NCBI GenBank assembly: GCA_951812925.1 | Contig: OX638368.1 | Location: forward strand, 152,630,492-152,694,491 | DNA: 64,000 nucleotides | Reading direction: 5' to 3' | From: Calliopum simillimum | Lineage: Eukaryota > Arthropoda > Insecta > Diptera > Lauxaniidae | Shown: piece after piece, positions 47,055-58,433 of the stretch | Layout of the letters: each line of letters starts with the position of its first letter | How positions within the stretch are numbered: position 1 is the stretch's first letter | The notes under the pieces: generated by a model | The model's input: only the letters and a program-made list of their open reading frames with translations | The model's database searches: none | What the model was told of the DNA's origin: nothing | Translations under genes and position numbers: made by a program

Positions 47055-47155
47055 CATCGGGCGTTGGTGGAGCGGTCTAAAGGGTTGGTAAATGTAAGAA
47101 AAAAATATCTAGCACGCGGAGGGTCGTGGATTCAAATCCTGGCGCGGGCAGTTTT
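47055..47155 (+). repeat. tRNA-like (SINE-type) sequence
   Basis: TGGTGGAGCGGTCTAAAGG resembles the A box and D arm of leucine or serine tRNAs, and GATTCAAATCC resembles a B box about 60 bp later. A T-run follows at 47153. The acceptor and T stems do not pair properly, so it is more likely a tRNA-derived SINE head or pseudo-tRNA than a working tRNA gene. Confidence 0.45.
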
Positions 47156-47159
47156 TTTT

Positions 47160-48832
47160 TTTTTTTTTTTTTCTTTTTTTTAATTTTATTGAAAAACGCT
47201 TACCGCAGCATTACAAATAAGCGCTTTAAAAACTCTTTTTTGGTAAGGCTGCGGTAAGCTTTTGCTCGCTTACATCCTATGACATGCAATGTTAAAAAGA
47301 AAGTATTGTTCTTACGGAGCGGAAGCGCTTATTGGTGAAAAGGATGCACTTCAGAAGGGTTTTTGAAGCACTTTTTTTCCCCTTGGGAAATTTTAACACT
47401 CACACATTGTGTATCTCTGCGTCTATCCCTTATATACTCTTATGTACATACATATGTATTTATTTGGAAAAGTTTTAATTGTATTAAAGTGATTGTTTTT
47501 GTTTCGATAGCAATCCCGATTATACTTTTGTGCCTTTGCCACTGCCAAAAACTCAAATGAGTCTTTAGGGATATTTTCATGTTTAATTAATTTTACATCA
47601 CACTGAAGAATTTTGCAATATTTTCAAATAAAACGATTGTCGTTCTCTTTTTGTAATAAATAAAATATAACTATTTTGAGTTTGGACATTTGAAAAAAAA
47701 CACATGAAAGCCCATAGACAAAGAGTGTGCCACAAAAAAACGCCTAAGCACGTTATTTGTTTGTTTGTTTTGAAATGACTCCTTTGGGTATCGTTCGTTG
47801 TGCCACATTGTTTATAGCTATTAGATACATATTTACCAAGGTCACTATTGGATTTTTTCTTTATTTGATGTTTAATTTTTAAAAGAATTTACTTTACTTA
47901 AAAATATAAGACACGCAGTGTGTCATAAAACATATCGATATAAGTCGAAAAGTATTTGAAAATGTCCATTAAAGTAAAATTTTGGTGGAGTAGAAAGTAG
48001 TGTGTGTACTTAGAACTTATTTGATTTTAATCTGTGAAATTAAAATTATGAAATGAAAATGCAAGATATTATTTTCCAAAATCAGAAGCACTTTGAATCT
48101 AGCAGTTGTGTTATCTTGTGGTTGCTGAAGGACATATTAGCCCATCTTAAGAAAATAAAGTTTTTAACATTACCGACAAGTGTCAGCCAATAATAGATTT
48201 TTTCTGCATTGATATTTCCAATGATATGAGAGACCGTAGCAGCCTTAGTGTTGGCCTTGAAATTATACCAGTGTCATGATAAATTATCATTCCTATTAAA
48301 ATTACCAATTACCAAGACCAAGGCTAATTTAGCTCATCAATACATATATATATTAGTACGCAAGATAAAAATTTGTCATACCTTTTTTACTATGTTAGAA
48401 ATGGAATTATATTTGAATTATGCACCATTTGAGAGGAATTTGTGTATAAATGTGCACAAAGTTGAAATTATTTCATTATTTTGCCATTAAGCCAGGTAAA
48501 ATTATATGCAAATTCTTCAATATTAACAACGACAAAATACGCGCTGAGCTGAAAAAAAGATACAGCACAAAGGGTAAGACAAAAAGCCGACTGACACTGA
48601 CTTTTTGTTTTCTTTTCGTTTCACATTTGTCATTGTACCAAAGATGATAAATGAGCTTTTCTATTTTGAACTATAGACCAAAAAAGTACTGAAACTCTCC
48701 AAAAAGTACCAAAATTATTTAATACATTTGTGGTCAAATTTTGACCATTGTGTGATTCTAGTCATTGTTAATACCAAATTTCGTATTCTTCAATATAATT
48801 TTTGAGTTCTAAAAATTTTAGTCGATACTTAC
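47160..48832. other. End of the large mesh intron; no gene seen
   Basis: Short frames without known domains. Ends at the donor-side boundary of the exon at 48833. Confidence 0.5.
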
Positions 48833-49006
48833 GGGCTTATTTGTAGACCAGAATATTGCTGTGGATCAGTTAAATTAATTTGCAAGAAACCAAATTGCAA
48901 ATCGTTATTTATGTTATTGCGATTTATATAATTCTGTGGTGAAATAATGTACTGCCCCGTATTGGTTAGGCCAGCTTCGATAACATCGATATATTCCAAT
49001 TGGGGA
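48833..49006 (-). CDS. mesh: mesh exon: extracellular linker between IPT and AMOP regions
   Basis: After a TTTTACAG acceptor it reads (Y)[18 protein letters not shown], then [39 protein letters not shown], leaving in phase 2 at GTAAGT. NLT is a possible N-glycosylation site. Phases fit both neighbours. 58 residues. Confidence 0.92.
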
Positions 49007-49081
49007 CTGTAAAATTCAAGCAAAACATACAAATTAATTGCAAATCATACATTAATATGCACACGCTAGTTTAATACGCAC

Positions 49082-49244
49082 TAAATTGTGGTCTCACGAT
49101 ATCCCCAAAGTGATATCATGATGTTGGCATTCAAATTTGTGGTCAAATTAAAGCGATTCCAATTGATGCGTATTTCCTTGGGTTCCTTCTTGTGTACATC
49201 TTCGGTTTCAAAGAAGATTTTCTCAGTAGCAGCAGCGGGAGTTT
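49082..49244 (-). CDS. mesh: mesh exon: end of IPT region
   Basis: Reads (E)[18 protein letters not shown], then [20 protein letters not shown] and [14 protein letters not shown]. Enters in phase 1 after TTCTATAG. The exit needs a GTGCGT donor directly after ATTTA, because phase 2 is required by the next exon. This is a weaker donor than the GTAAGT used elsewhere, and reading on past it gives an immediate TAG. 54 residues. Confidence 0.88.
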
Positions 49245-49292
49245 CTATAGAAATTGACAACATATTATTTTACTACATACCACACATATATA

Positions 49293-49536
49293 TGGGCATT
49301 TCACAGAAACTTTTTACCTATATACTTACATTTGAATGTCAAAAGTGTAAGTTGTAATTACTCAAAATAGTAATGATTTTTTGCGAATATTGGCCCGCGC
49401 ACATACTTGTTAATGTTTGAACAATATGTGCGCGGGCCAATATTCACAAAAAATTATAAGTATTTTGAGTAAATACAACTTACACTTAAGACATTCAAAT
49501 GTGAGTATATAGATTAAAAGTTTCTGAGAAATGCCC
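49293..49536. repeat. 245-bp palindrome filling a short mesh intron
   Basis: The left arm (about 49293-49406) and right arm (about 49427-49536) are reverse complements: GGGCATTTCACAGAAACTTT against AAGTTTCTGAGAAATGCCC, and ATTGGCCCGCGCACATA against TATGTGCGCGGGCCAATA. The intron is only 315 bp (49245-49559), so this hairpin is most of it. A MITE-like origin is likely. Confidence 0.85.
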
Positions 49537-49559
49537 ATATGTAAATGTTATTAACTTAC

Positions 49560-49817
49560 CAACAAAGTATTTGCCACGCCATTTAAAACGATTATTACCA
49601 ACTGATATCTCAAAACGTATATAACCCTCAGCTTTGAGGAATGGTTGTATGCAAATAACACGATTCATATCAACATAATGCCCAAGAACATCTTCAGTAT
49701 CAAAGTGGCAAGTGACACGAATATTGGGATCAAAACATGGGCCAGTAATGTTGACAACAGTACCGCCCAACATGTTGCCAGATTCAGGTGCAAAAGTAAG
49801 CGGCAAATGAGAAGCAT
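49560..49817 (-). CDS. mesh: mesh exon: IPT/TIG (immunoglobulin-like) domain
   Basis: Reads (D)[38 protein letters not shown], then [20 protein letters not shown] and KYFVG. The pattern P-SG---GGT-V-ITGPCF---- -V-C-F followed by I-C-QP is that of an IPT/TIG fold. NIT is a possible N-glycosylation site. Phase 1 in, phase 1 out. 86 residues. Confidence 0.94.
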
Positions 49818-49881
49818 CTATTTATGGAATGTAACATGTTATAGTAAGATTAAGCAATATTAAAAGATTTTATGCACTTAC

Positions 49882-50050
49882 CGATATCTTTGTTACAAGA
49901 ACCTATCAGTATTCGCTCATCGATACGGAATATGTGACGTCCAGGGAAACCATTGCCCCAACCACGTCCAGTCAAATCACGCAAGACCATATTTTGACTG
50001 TATGGCTTGTATTCATATGATTGTGTGCCATTGCCGGCGTTGAAACCAAT
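49882..50050 (-). CDS. mesh: mesh exon: end of NIDO region
   Basis: After a TTCTCAACAG acceptor it reads [56 protein letters not shown], leaving in phase 1. IGFNAGNG is the expected end of a NIDO domain (…PAFIGFNAGDG in the family), and joins PAF from the previous exon. 56 residues. Confidence 0.94.
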
Positions 50051-50054
50051 CTGT

Positions 50055-50945
50055 TGAGAAAGAAATATTTTTTATTTAAATTTAGTTTTAATATCTCCCT
50101 AAAACTAGCAATTTCTTGCAATAAGGTCCTGCATTTTCATTATTTTCAATTCTCTTAAGTCTTGATTTCCGCTTATCAATCATAAAAGTTCAAATTTCAA
50201 AGGCGAACTTATAAATGACATCTCCAACAAAGGAGCAACTGCTTCACAAATGAAATGTCCTAATTACACTGCAATTATGCAGGCGGCGTTTACTTAACAT
50301 ACAGCATGTATCCCATATAAAGACCAGCATCTCTAAAAGCCCAGACATTTCCGTTTTGCGTTAAATAAACTTTTAATGAAATTCATTTGCCACCAACTTG
50401 CAGCAGTTGCACAAAATTAAATACACTAAAATTCAAAGGAAGTGCATCCAGCATTGCGGTAATGAAAAATAATTAACGCCAAAGAAAAACTGAATTTCAA
50501 GTACTTGCGATGTTGGCAAATTTTCACAGAATTGTCATTTAAAGAACACGCAATTTAATCCTTTTGCGTTTTCGAAGTGTTTTCTGCTTCAATACAATTC
50601 AGTGTTTATAAATTCACTTAAATTGTCCACAAAAATAATTGATGTTGTTGACACAATTGCTGCATGCAACATCGTAGTTTTGTACAAATAAATGGAAATT
50701 ATTATTATTTGAACTAAACAGTCATCATATATTGGCCTCTCCAGACCAATTTCAATTAATTTTTATTATAGCTAGATTTGGACCCATGTCAAACCTACTG
50801 AAAAGACTTCAATGCTGCGTACTGAGCCACGCTTGGGAATAAACTTTACCACCAAAAATCCTCAAAAGTATATTAATAACACAAAGCATCAATAATTTTT
50901 AGGCATTGTATTTTGGAGTTCATTTTGAGAAATTATGATAAACTG
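50055..50945. other. mesh intron; no gene seen
   Basis: Moderately AT-rich DNA without recognisable repeats or coding signal. Confidence 0.5.
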
Positions 50946-50949
50946 AATA

Positions 50950-51530
50950 CGATAATAATTCCAGAATCACCGAAATCACTCTAGTTCTCAAGATATCTTT
51001 GCTGCAAAACTGCAAAAATCATTGTTTTGAAACATTTTTAAATCTTTATCAGGCTCACAGTAAACAGCAAAGTTCAATTCGGTTAATAACGTCGGATAGC
51101 CATAAACTTTCTCCTTAAACTTTATCTATTATTTTTTCCAATTGGATCATTATTTTATCATCTATCAAAATAAAGTTATCTCAACTCCATATAAATATAA
51201 TTTAGTCCTTTGTATGATATTTAGATATCTTGGCTTCAATTTATAATAACTATGAAAAAAATGATTGAATCGGAAAAAAGTGAAGTTTAGTGCGGAAGAT
51301 TATGGTTATCGGATAACTTTAGCAAAAATTAACTACGCTGTTTACTTTAAGTATGATATAACTCCAGATATGGTTCAAAACAACAATTTTTGCACTTTTA
51401 AACAAGAATACCTTTAGAACTAATGCCAATTCCAACAAATAAAACATACCCTAAGTACTTATTAAAGAACTTTCGTAAGTCAAGACTAAATCAAAAATCT
51501 AATGCCGCAGAAAAAAAATGTCCTTTTGTA
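50950..51530. repeat. Inverted repeat element (arms about 150 bp)
   Basis: AGTAAACAGCAAAGTTCAAT and CGGATAGCCATAAACTTTC at 51059-51112 face GATTATGGTTATCGGATAAC and AACTACGCTGTTTACTTTAA at 51298-51350. The TCTAGTTCTCAAGATATCTT block (50980) also has a complement near 51410. Related sequence lies at 18180-18350. Confidence 0.6.
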
Positions 51531-51534
51531 GCCT

Positions 51535-52290
51535 TGTGTAATAGTTGTTATATGAAATAATTTTTATTTGTTGCCAATACCATTTTCTTAATTTTTTTGG
51601 TGATATTATTCAATTCTTGTGGAGAATGCTTACTTTAATTAGTATTTTCATTTGCAAGACACGCAATTTAATTCATTTTCGTTTTCGGAGTATTTTGTGC
51701 GGCACACAGAGAGGAAAGTAGCTCTCATAAGTGGCAAACTATTTTTGTTACAGATATTGGATTTTATTGAAATATAGTATTTTGTAATAAATATAAAAGG
51801 AAAAAATAATTTGGACTATATAAATGATTAAAAAGATATGCGCAAGTTAAAATGCTTCTTTGAAATACTGCGTTTCCAATTTTCCTTGAAAAATTATTAC
51901 ATTGCACTATAGGTTTTTTACCTGATTTCGGCTTTGATCTGACCGAACTCATTTTTGAAAAATAAGTAGATGCTACTACTAGTACCTTAGATATCGATTT
52001 TTATAACTGTACTTCAAATAGTTTGGCTGTTATTAATTTATGCCTCAAAAAAGGGTAAAAAACCTATAGTGTATTGGCTACGCCTACCTACGTCTTTTAA
52101 CTATAAAAAAAATTAAAGATGAGAATCTACTCCTTCAATTTAAGTCTAAAAAAGTTCGACATATATCATGCTATTCATTTAATTTATCAATTTTCTGTAA
52201 AAGTTTATATGATTTTCAATGCGAGTTTGCAATGTTGGCAATTGTATATGGAAATAAAGTGTTGAATACTTTTAGGGATAAAGAATTTTA
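51535..52290. other. mesh intron; no gene seen
   Basis: No recognisable feature beyond AT-rich filler. Confidence 0.4.
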
Positions 52291-52299
52291 GTTAATTTT

Positions 52300-52880
52300 C
52301 TATGAAAGATAGGTGTGTCCATTAACGTATCAAGCCCATTTTTGGAATATTTCTTAACTAGCTAAATCTTATAAAAGCATGAGAAATTTCATTGGATCAC
52401 TCTCTTTCTTTTTTTTTTAACAAAAAGAATGTTAATTTTCTATGGGAGGTAGGCGTTCCGTTGAACTATCAACCCCATTTTTGGAATTTTTCTAAACTAG
52501 TTATAACTTATTAAGCATGCGAAATTTCATTGTTAGGGGTTTACACCTTCCAATTTTTTTTTTTTTGTTTTTTCCAAAACATGAAGCCATACGTAGGCGT
52601 GATACCTCTCATATAAGCAAATTCATAAGAAATCTATACTGAGAGTGTTATTTGAGATAATCAAACCAAATCGCTATGATTAATATAAGTCAGCTATGGT
52701 AGGAAAACATGCCAATTCAGACAAAAGGACGTGACATACTCATATGAACCGATTTTTTAAAACTTAGTATTGAGAGTGCTATTTGAGATAAGTAATCCAA
52801 ACAAGTTTTGTACAAATGCGAGGAATAGAATAAGTAAGCTCTGACAGAAAACTGAGCGAGTTGGGACAAGAGGAAACATA
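52300..52880. repeat. Diverged direct repeats related to the mini-me-like family
   Basis: Two units at 52300-52392 and 52439-52532 share TCTATG---GAT/GAGGTAGG and CCCATTTTTGGAAT. Downstream, two more share GTATTGAGAGTGCTATTTGA or its variant ACTGAGAGTGTTATTTGAGA and CGTGAYAYAC TCATAT blocks, echoing the tandem units of 24281-25032. Confidence 0.5.
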
Positions 52881-52899
52881 TAAAAAAACTTGTTACTTT

Positions 52900-53670
52900 T
52901 AACTTTATACAGATAAGATGCAAGCAGGAGTTGTATTAAAAATACAGTAATATTTGCTCAAAGTGCAAAATGTTTTTGGTGTAAAAATGTATGGTGAATT
53001 TTCTTGTAATTACAATAAAATTTCAATATAAGTTAAAAAGTACGAGTTTTTTTTATATGCAACAGATTTATTTAAATATGTACAGAATACTCTTCTTACT
53101 TTATAGTATTGATGCCACTATTACGAAATATTCATATCGGAGCAAAAATGCAATGAAATTAAAATTCAATTTTGTAACCTGTCTACAGCCAATTTTGATT
53201 GGAACAATATAAATAAGTTTCAACCACTATGGCGCCTTAATGTGCATGTTGTTGTATTTGAAAATTAAGCACTAAGATGAATTAGATAGTGTATTTTCTA
53301 TGGCGGTTGTTTTTTAATCTCTTATTTCAATATCTAAAATTGAATTTATGCCAACATTCTAAGCCAGCTACCCCTCTGTGCGGCAATACAATTCAATGCT
53401 TATAAACTCAATTAAATTGTCCAAAAAATTATTGATATTCTTAGTACTCGTATAATTGCCACATGCAAGAAACTCATTGTAATTTAGCATTAAGCTTTAT
53501 ATTTATTAACTTATTTGTGAACAGCAAATAAAATTGATATCTAAGAAATGCGTGTTTTTGTTACTTTAAGAGAGATTATGCTGAAAATATTGAGTTAATA
53601 AAAACTTTTATCATTCTTGAAAAGTTTAATATGTATTAACGCAATGAGATATTGTTAGTTAATATAGTAT
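52900..53670. other. mesh intron; no gene seen
   Basis: No recognisable feature. Confidence 0.4.
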
Positions 53671-53678
53671 GTACTTAC

Positions 53679-53816
53679 AAATGCTGGAACGCCGCCTTCG
53701 CCGCGAGTCGTATCACCACCAGCTTCTGTATGAGCAGACCAATTAATGACACCATAATTGAAAATAGCATAAGTGTAGACTTCATCAGTGGCCAAGACCA
53801 TTTGGAAAGAGTTTGT
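53679..53816 (-). CDS. mesh: mesh exon: NIDO domain, second part
   Basis: After CCCTTTAG it reads [20 protein letters not shown], then [20 protein letters not shown] and GGVPAF, exactly 46 codons, phase 0 at both ends, GTAAGT donor. NSFQ-VL-TDE--TY-IFNY--INW is the hallmark of NIDO domains (as in nidogen, mucin-4 and SUSD2-like proteins). Confidence 0.95.
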
Positions 53817-53829
53817 CTAAAGGGGAATA

Positions 53830-54645
53830 ATAAAAAAAAATAGATAAAATACTTTTGAATGTGATTTATAGTACAGTAATTAGGGAATAAAACGGCGTTA
53901 CCTGGAATGTTTTTGGGGATTTTTGAAAATGAGTTATTTCATATCTGTATTTTGATGTGCTCTTTTCGAATTTCTAGAGAAAAATATATTTCGACAATAT
54001 TGTTGCTTACGAAATTTCCTATAAAAATAGCTTTCGAGTTGTTTTCGTACTACTTTAAGCTTAAGATATACCTTAATTTACGAACACTTTCAACATATGT
54101 ATGTCTCTTTATTTTTGCTTTCGTAATTCTAGACTTTTCCAAGCCAAATACGTTGTTTTGTCTAAAAAAAAGGCGGACAAGATACAAAGTGGCAAAGTGT
54201 AATTTTAGAAAGAGCACAATGAAATCTATAAAATAATTAATTTTCAAAAATCCGGGAAAACTTTCCAGGTAAATCTACCAAATGTATATACTATTAGGTT
54301 AAGCCATAAATTACTTGAATAAAATTAAAAGGCTTCCGGTAATAAAGCCATTGAAGAGAACACCAGCAAAGTTTTTCTAAATGTAGTCAGAAAAATCTCC
54401 GTATAAAACTCTGACTTTATTTTCATTTTGTTTAAAAAATAAAGTCAAAATATTTTTTGGCATTTTTTCCAAAAATTATGATTTTATTTTCAAATGTTAT
54501 GTGGTTTACATAAAGGAAATAGCACCAGAAAAATTTTTGCAAATAAAGCAGAACAAATTTCACAGAAATTCTGGCATTATTTTCATTTGGCTTTGTTCCC
54601 AAAACATTTTCAAAAATTCTGACATTTTCTTTTTATTAATTTTTG
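53830..54645. other. mesh intron; no gene seen
   Basis: AT-rich, short spurious frames only. Confidence 0.4.
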
Positions 54646-54649
54646 GCTA

Positions 54650-55490
54650 GAGTAAGTTAGAGTAATGTGGACTATGTGGGTAATGTGGTGCACCTTTTAT
54701 TTCCCATATATAACAATTCTATTTTTTACGCTCTTTGGCTTTTCTGTTATGCTCCTTACATATGTGCAATTTCATTATATAAGCTGTGAGGTCAAAATGA
54801 CTTTTTTTAGTACGTACTGAATAGCTAAATAATTTCCTAAGAACTCTGTTTCCTAAAATTCAAATAACTTTAATGCATTTGCGGAGCTATTATTCAACGA
54901 AAAAATGCATAAGCACGTCTGCTTTTACATTGCTTTTATATATTAAATGACTATTTAAAAAAAGTGATGTTTTCGGGTAATGTGGCCCACCCCATATTAT
55001 TTAACACTGATTACTATTACACCTTTAAAAGCTAATTACATGTGTGGAACACCCGAGTTTGAGTACTATGGTGCACTATTTTACGTATGATTAGGTATTC
55101 TTTATGTCTTATACATTTGTTAGTACGAATTTGGTTTATCTTCCAAAAAATATTCTGTAATAAGCCTTTACAGCTATTTTATAGCAATTATAATCTAAAA
55201 TAATACAACTCGACTTTTAGCCAACAAAAGTTGCGAATAACGGTACTACTTTAGGAAATGGACAGGGTGATCCACATTACCCAACGCTTTTCTTTTTCAG
55301 CTATTTTTAGATACTGTCAATTTATCTGGCCTCACGCTTGAAGAAGTTAATATTTTATTTTATAAATTATATAATAGTGAAAACAATAGAATAACTAATA
55401 CTAATTAATTGACCAAACTAAACTACTACCATTACTTTGGTAGAAATTGGCGAAAAAGAAAAAAGGTAACCACATTACCCTAAGTTACTC
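54650..55490. mobile_element. 841-bp DNA element with TA target site and 21-bp terminal inverted repeats
   Basis: The ends GAGTAAGTTAGAGTAATGTG and (reverse complement of the right end) GAGTAACTTAGGGTAATGTG are inverted with two mismatches, flanked by TA at 54648-54649 and 55491-55492. Subterminal GGGTAATGTGG-type motifs recur at 54679, 54977 and, inverted, at about 55272. No transposase is recognisable. TA duplication points to the Tc1/mariner/pogo superfamily. Confidence 0.75.
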
Positions 55491-55494
55491 TATA

Positions 55495-56395
55495 TATCCA
55501 AAACTTATTGCATGTCATTTTTTCCAAAGGCTTTATTTCCTGGAGCCGTGTTCAAACACTACAGTAAAAATAATTAATTTTATTTATATTATGTAATTTA
55601 ATAATCAATTAAATTTAATTTATTGATTTAATCAAAATAAAAATTAAATCATATTGTTGCTTTTTGGTTTTTAAATATCCAAAAGTTACCTCATAAAAAA
55701 TGTTTGTTAAAAAATATAATGTAATCAATTTATCAATACCAATGTAATCAATTTATATTATTATTTAATTAAATTATTGAACAAATACAAATTTACTGAA
55801 CAAATTGTTCCGCGAGTAAATATATACTATTAAAATCACTCATACGACCTGTCACACAAAATTAAAATACAAATATCACTTTTACTATTCGTCCACCATA
55901 GCATACAACATTTTTTTTTTGTAGCCAAAAGCTATCCTTTAGGCATTTTTTCATATTATTTTACTGCAGTCAACCACGTCCTTTTCACAAAACAAACCAA
56001 AACCCCAGTCAAGTTATCACAGAAAACCAGTCAGCAACAGACAAGAAGTCAACATCATTTCCAACTGGTTGCAATTGTGATTGGCAGAATTTTTCGCACA
56101 AAAAAAATCATTCGAAACTGGCAGCACTGATTAAATAACTAACTTACTAACTGAATGGCAAAGATGCAAACAATACGTGCCCACACACACACACAAACAT
56201 ATAAAAGAAAACTAAAAATACTCAGCGAAGAAACTCAATCATTCATCAAATGAAAATGAAATACAGAAAAAACCGTGAACGTAAAAAAACAAAAGCCCTA
56301 ATCAAATTCGAATCATTACGAAAAAAAAAGCCAAGCGAAACCAAACTCAACTTCACTCACACACACGCAATCAGTCAGTCAGCAGGCCATAACTT
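55495..56395. other. mesh intron; no gene seen
   Basis: Very AT-rich to about 55800, then more A/C-rich, with a short CA repeat near 56184. The donor of the next exon is at 56397. Confidence 0.5.
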
Positions 56396-56397
56396 AC

Positions 56398-56575
56398 CGT
56401 AAACAATGAATTATCGATACCGCCAGCGAATGAAACATTCTTCCATGTTGCAATCACAACGTGCTTAGGCACAAAAGTATCTGCACCAACGACGCCATCT
56501 CGTATGTCCCACATGGTGCGTTCACGTACTTCAACACCGAATCTGTCAGTGCGTGTCATCAAATCACGTTCCATT
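56398..56575 (-). CDS. mesh: mesh exon: NIDO domain, first visible part
   Basis: After a T-rich tract and TGCAG it reads [59 protein letters not shown], leaving in phase 0 at GTAAGT and joining TNSFQ in the next exon. [18 protein letters not shown] is typical of NIDO domains. The first base finishes a codon from an upstream exon, so the methionine is internal and not a translation start. No exon further upstream was found up to 64000. Confidence 0.93.
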
Positions 56576-56579
56576 CTGC

Positions 56580-57990
56580 AAAAAAAAAAAATAAACAAAA
56601 CAATGCCAAATTGAAAAAAAGGAATGAATTTTGCGATTTTTTGATTTCACAAATAAATTTGACATAAAAACTCGCAGACACAAAATGAAGATGAATGGGA
56701 CTATCTTTTAGTGCTGATTTCTGCTGTTGTTCAAATGCGTTTCAATGTGTCGGTGCTCAAGGGGAATATAAATTACAAGGTTTGTTTGAAAATGAAAAAT
56801 TTTGCTTATGTTGGAAAAAAATTTTCCAATTTTAGAAAAAAGGTTTTTTGTTCTATTGGTGTTCTTTTAAAGTCACACCTGATAGCACCACATCACCACA
56901 ATAAAATGATAAAATACAGATTTTTCTTTTTTTAAAAAACATAAAATAAGAGACGTTTTTTCGAAATAAAATGAGTCAACTTTTTGAAGTGGGTACACTA
57001 AAGACTAACTTGCTGAACTGAAACTTTTTGGTCGTCCTTTGCAGAGTTTTTGATCAGGATTTTTTAAAAATTTTTATTTCTTATGCACGTAAAGTTATAA
57101 GCAATTGGATTTTTATGTACATCATTTTTTAAACTGAGATTTCTCCTCTAACATTGTGTGAAAATTCATGAAATTCTTGAGATAGAACTTAAAAATTTGG
57201 ATGAAATAAACTTTTCATAAAAATATTTAATATCTGATATAATTAATGCACTTTTTAATAAACAAATAGAAATTAAAGCAATCAATTCCAATGATAGAAA
57301 AAAAATTTTCAGAAAGAGTTGCTCCCCAATTGTTCGCAAAATGTTTCCACGAAAAACAAATTCATTTTATTACAATAACAAATAAGTTACGCGTACTTTA
57401 GTGAAGCTACATGAGCGCCTATGTGACTTACGCAAGATAGTTTGTACTGTATTTCAGATGCATAGTACTTTTCTGTTTCGTGTATGCCCAATTTAAATCT
57501 TTCCAAAATCCTCGTCTAACTCATCAGAACTTTAAGATTTTTGATAACTCCACTGGTGGTTTTTGAAAACAAGATAGCAAAATTTTGGGATCAGACTGCC
57601 ATTAAATGTCAATTAAATATCAAATAAGAATTTTTCGAACATCCTGACTAGCAAGTACACTTAGTTCTGACCAACTTTTCCTCAGCTTACGTGTTTTTTC
57701 ACAGAGTTCCTTTCTACGAAGATTTCAAACGGCTGGGTTGTTTTCTTTCCAGGAAAAGGTATTATATTTTACTGGCATCGTATAGCCATAATTTTCCTTA
57801 TCCTAACTTTGCCTTTTAACTTTTTCCATTTGAAAGAATACTAAGTTACCATTCTTTGTTAGTTAAGCTATCTTGGCCCCCATAAAGAAGATAAAATTAG
57901 GTTTAGAACGAATTTATAGCCAAAAAACACTTTCAAAAAGCGCTCAATTGAAGTCAAGCCTTTAACTTTGGTACTAATTCAATGCTACAA
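56580..57990. other. Long upstream mesh intron; no gene seen
   Basis: AT-rich; 57700-57960 resembles the interior of the foldback family at 44856-46059 (TATAGCCATAATTTTCCT; ATTTATAGCCAAAAAACAC). Confidence 0.45.
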
Positions 57991-57994
57991 TTGA

Positions 57995-58195
57995 CACGAA
58001 TAGACTCCACATTTTCTGCCAATCTTGATGGTCTTGGTTACCCAGTTTTTGGTTTTTCCCTTACTGTACCGGTCTTTTCAAACTTCTTCAACCATTTTTG
58101 AATGAGAGGTCTGCTTGTCGCCTCATTTATATTACGTATATTACGCACTGCAGTTGCCGAATCACTGAAAAATGCTCCAGAGTGACTAAACTCTC
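57995..58195 (-). pseudogene. Transposase N-terminal helix-turn-helix fragment
   Basis: On the - strand this reads SATAVRNIRNINEATSRPLI, then QKWLKKFEKTGTVREKPKTG followed by a stop and PRPSRLAEN. The W-KFEKTGTV---K--GRP-like pattern is the DNA-binding end of Tc1/mariner-type transposases. No catalytic region follows. Confidence 0.65.
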
Positions 58196-58433
58196 AAGAG
58201 CCAGGCTACCCCCTAGCGCCACTCAGATTCGGTAAGTTCACGCAGGAACCTAAGCATATATAAACTTTTTTTTGAAACACCCTCTTTATATAGAGCAATA
58301 TATACGTAAGTACATGGTACATCTACATATAAATAGGCAAACGAAATCGGTTCAGTCAACCGATTTGCTTGAGTTTTTTTTTTTGTTGGAAAGGCTGTGA
58401 GGAAGAGCAGTGCATAGGACTATATATTTTTTA

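Noticed and set aside
47055..47155. Functional tRNA-Leu or tRNA-Ser gene
   Set aside because: A- and B-box-like motifs are present but acceptor and T stems do not pair, and no plausible anticodon arm can be drawn. Reported as tRNA-like only.
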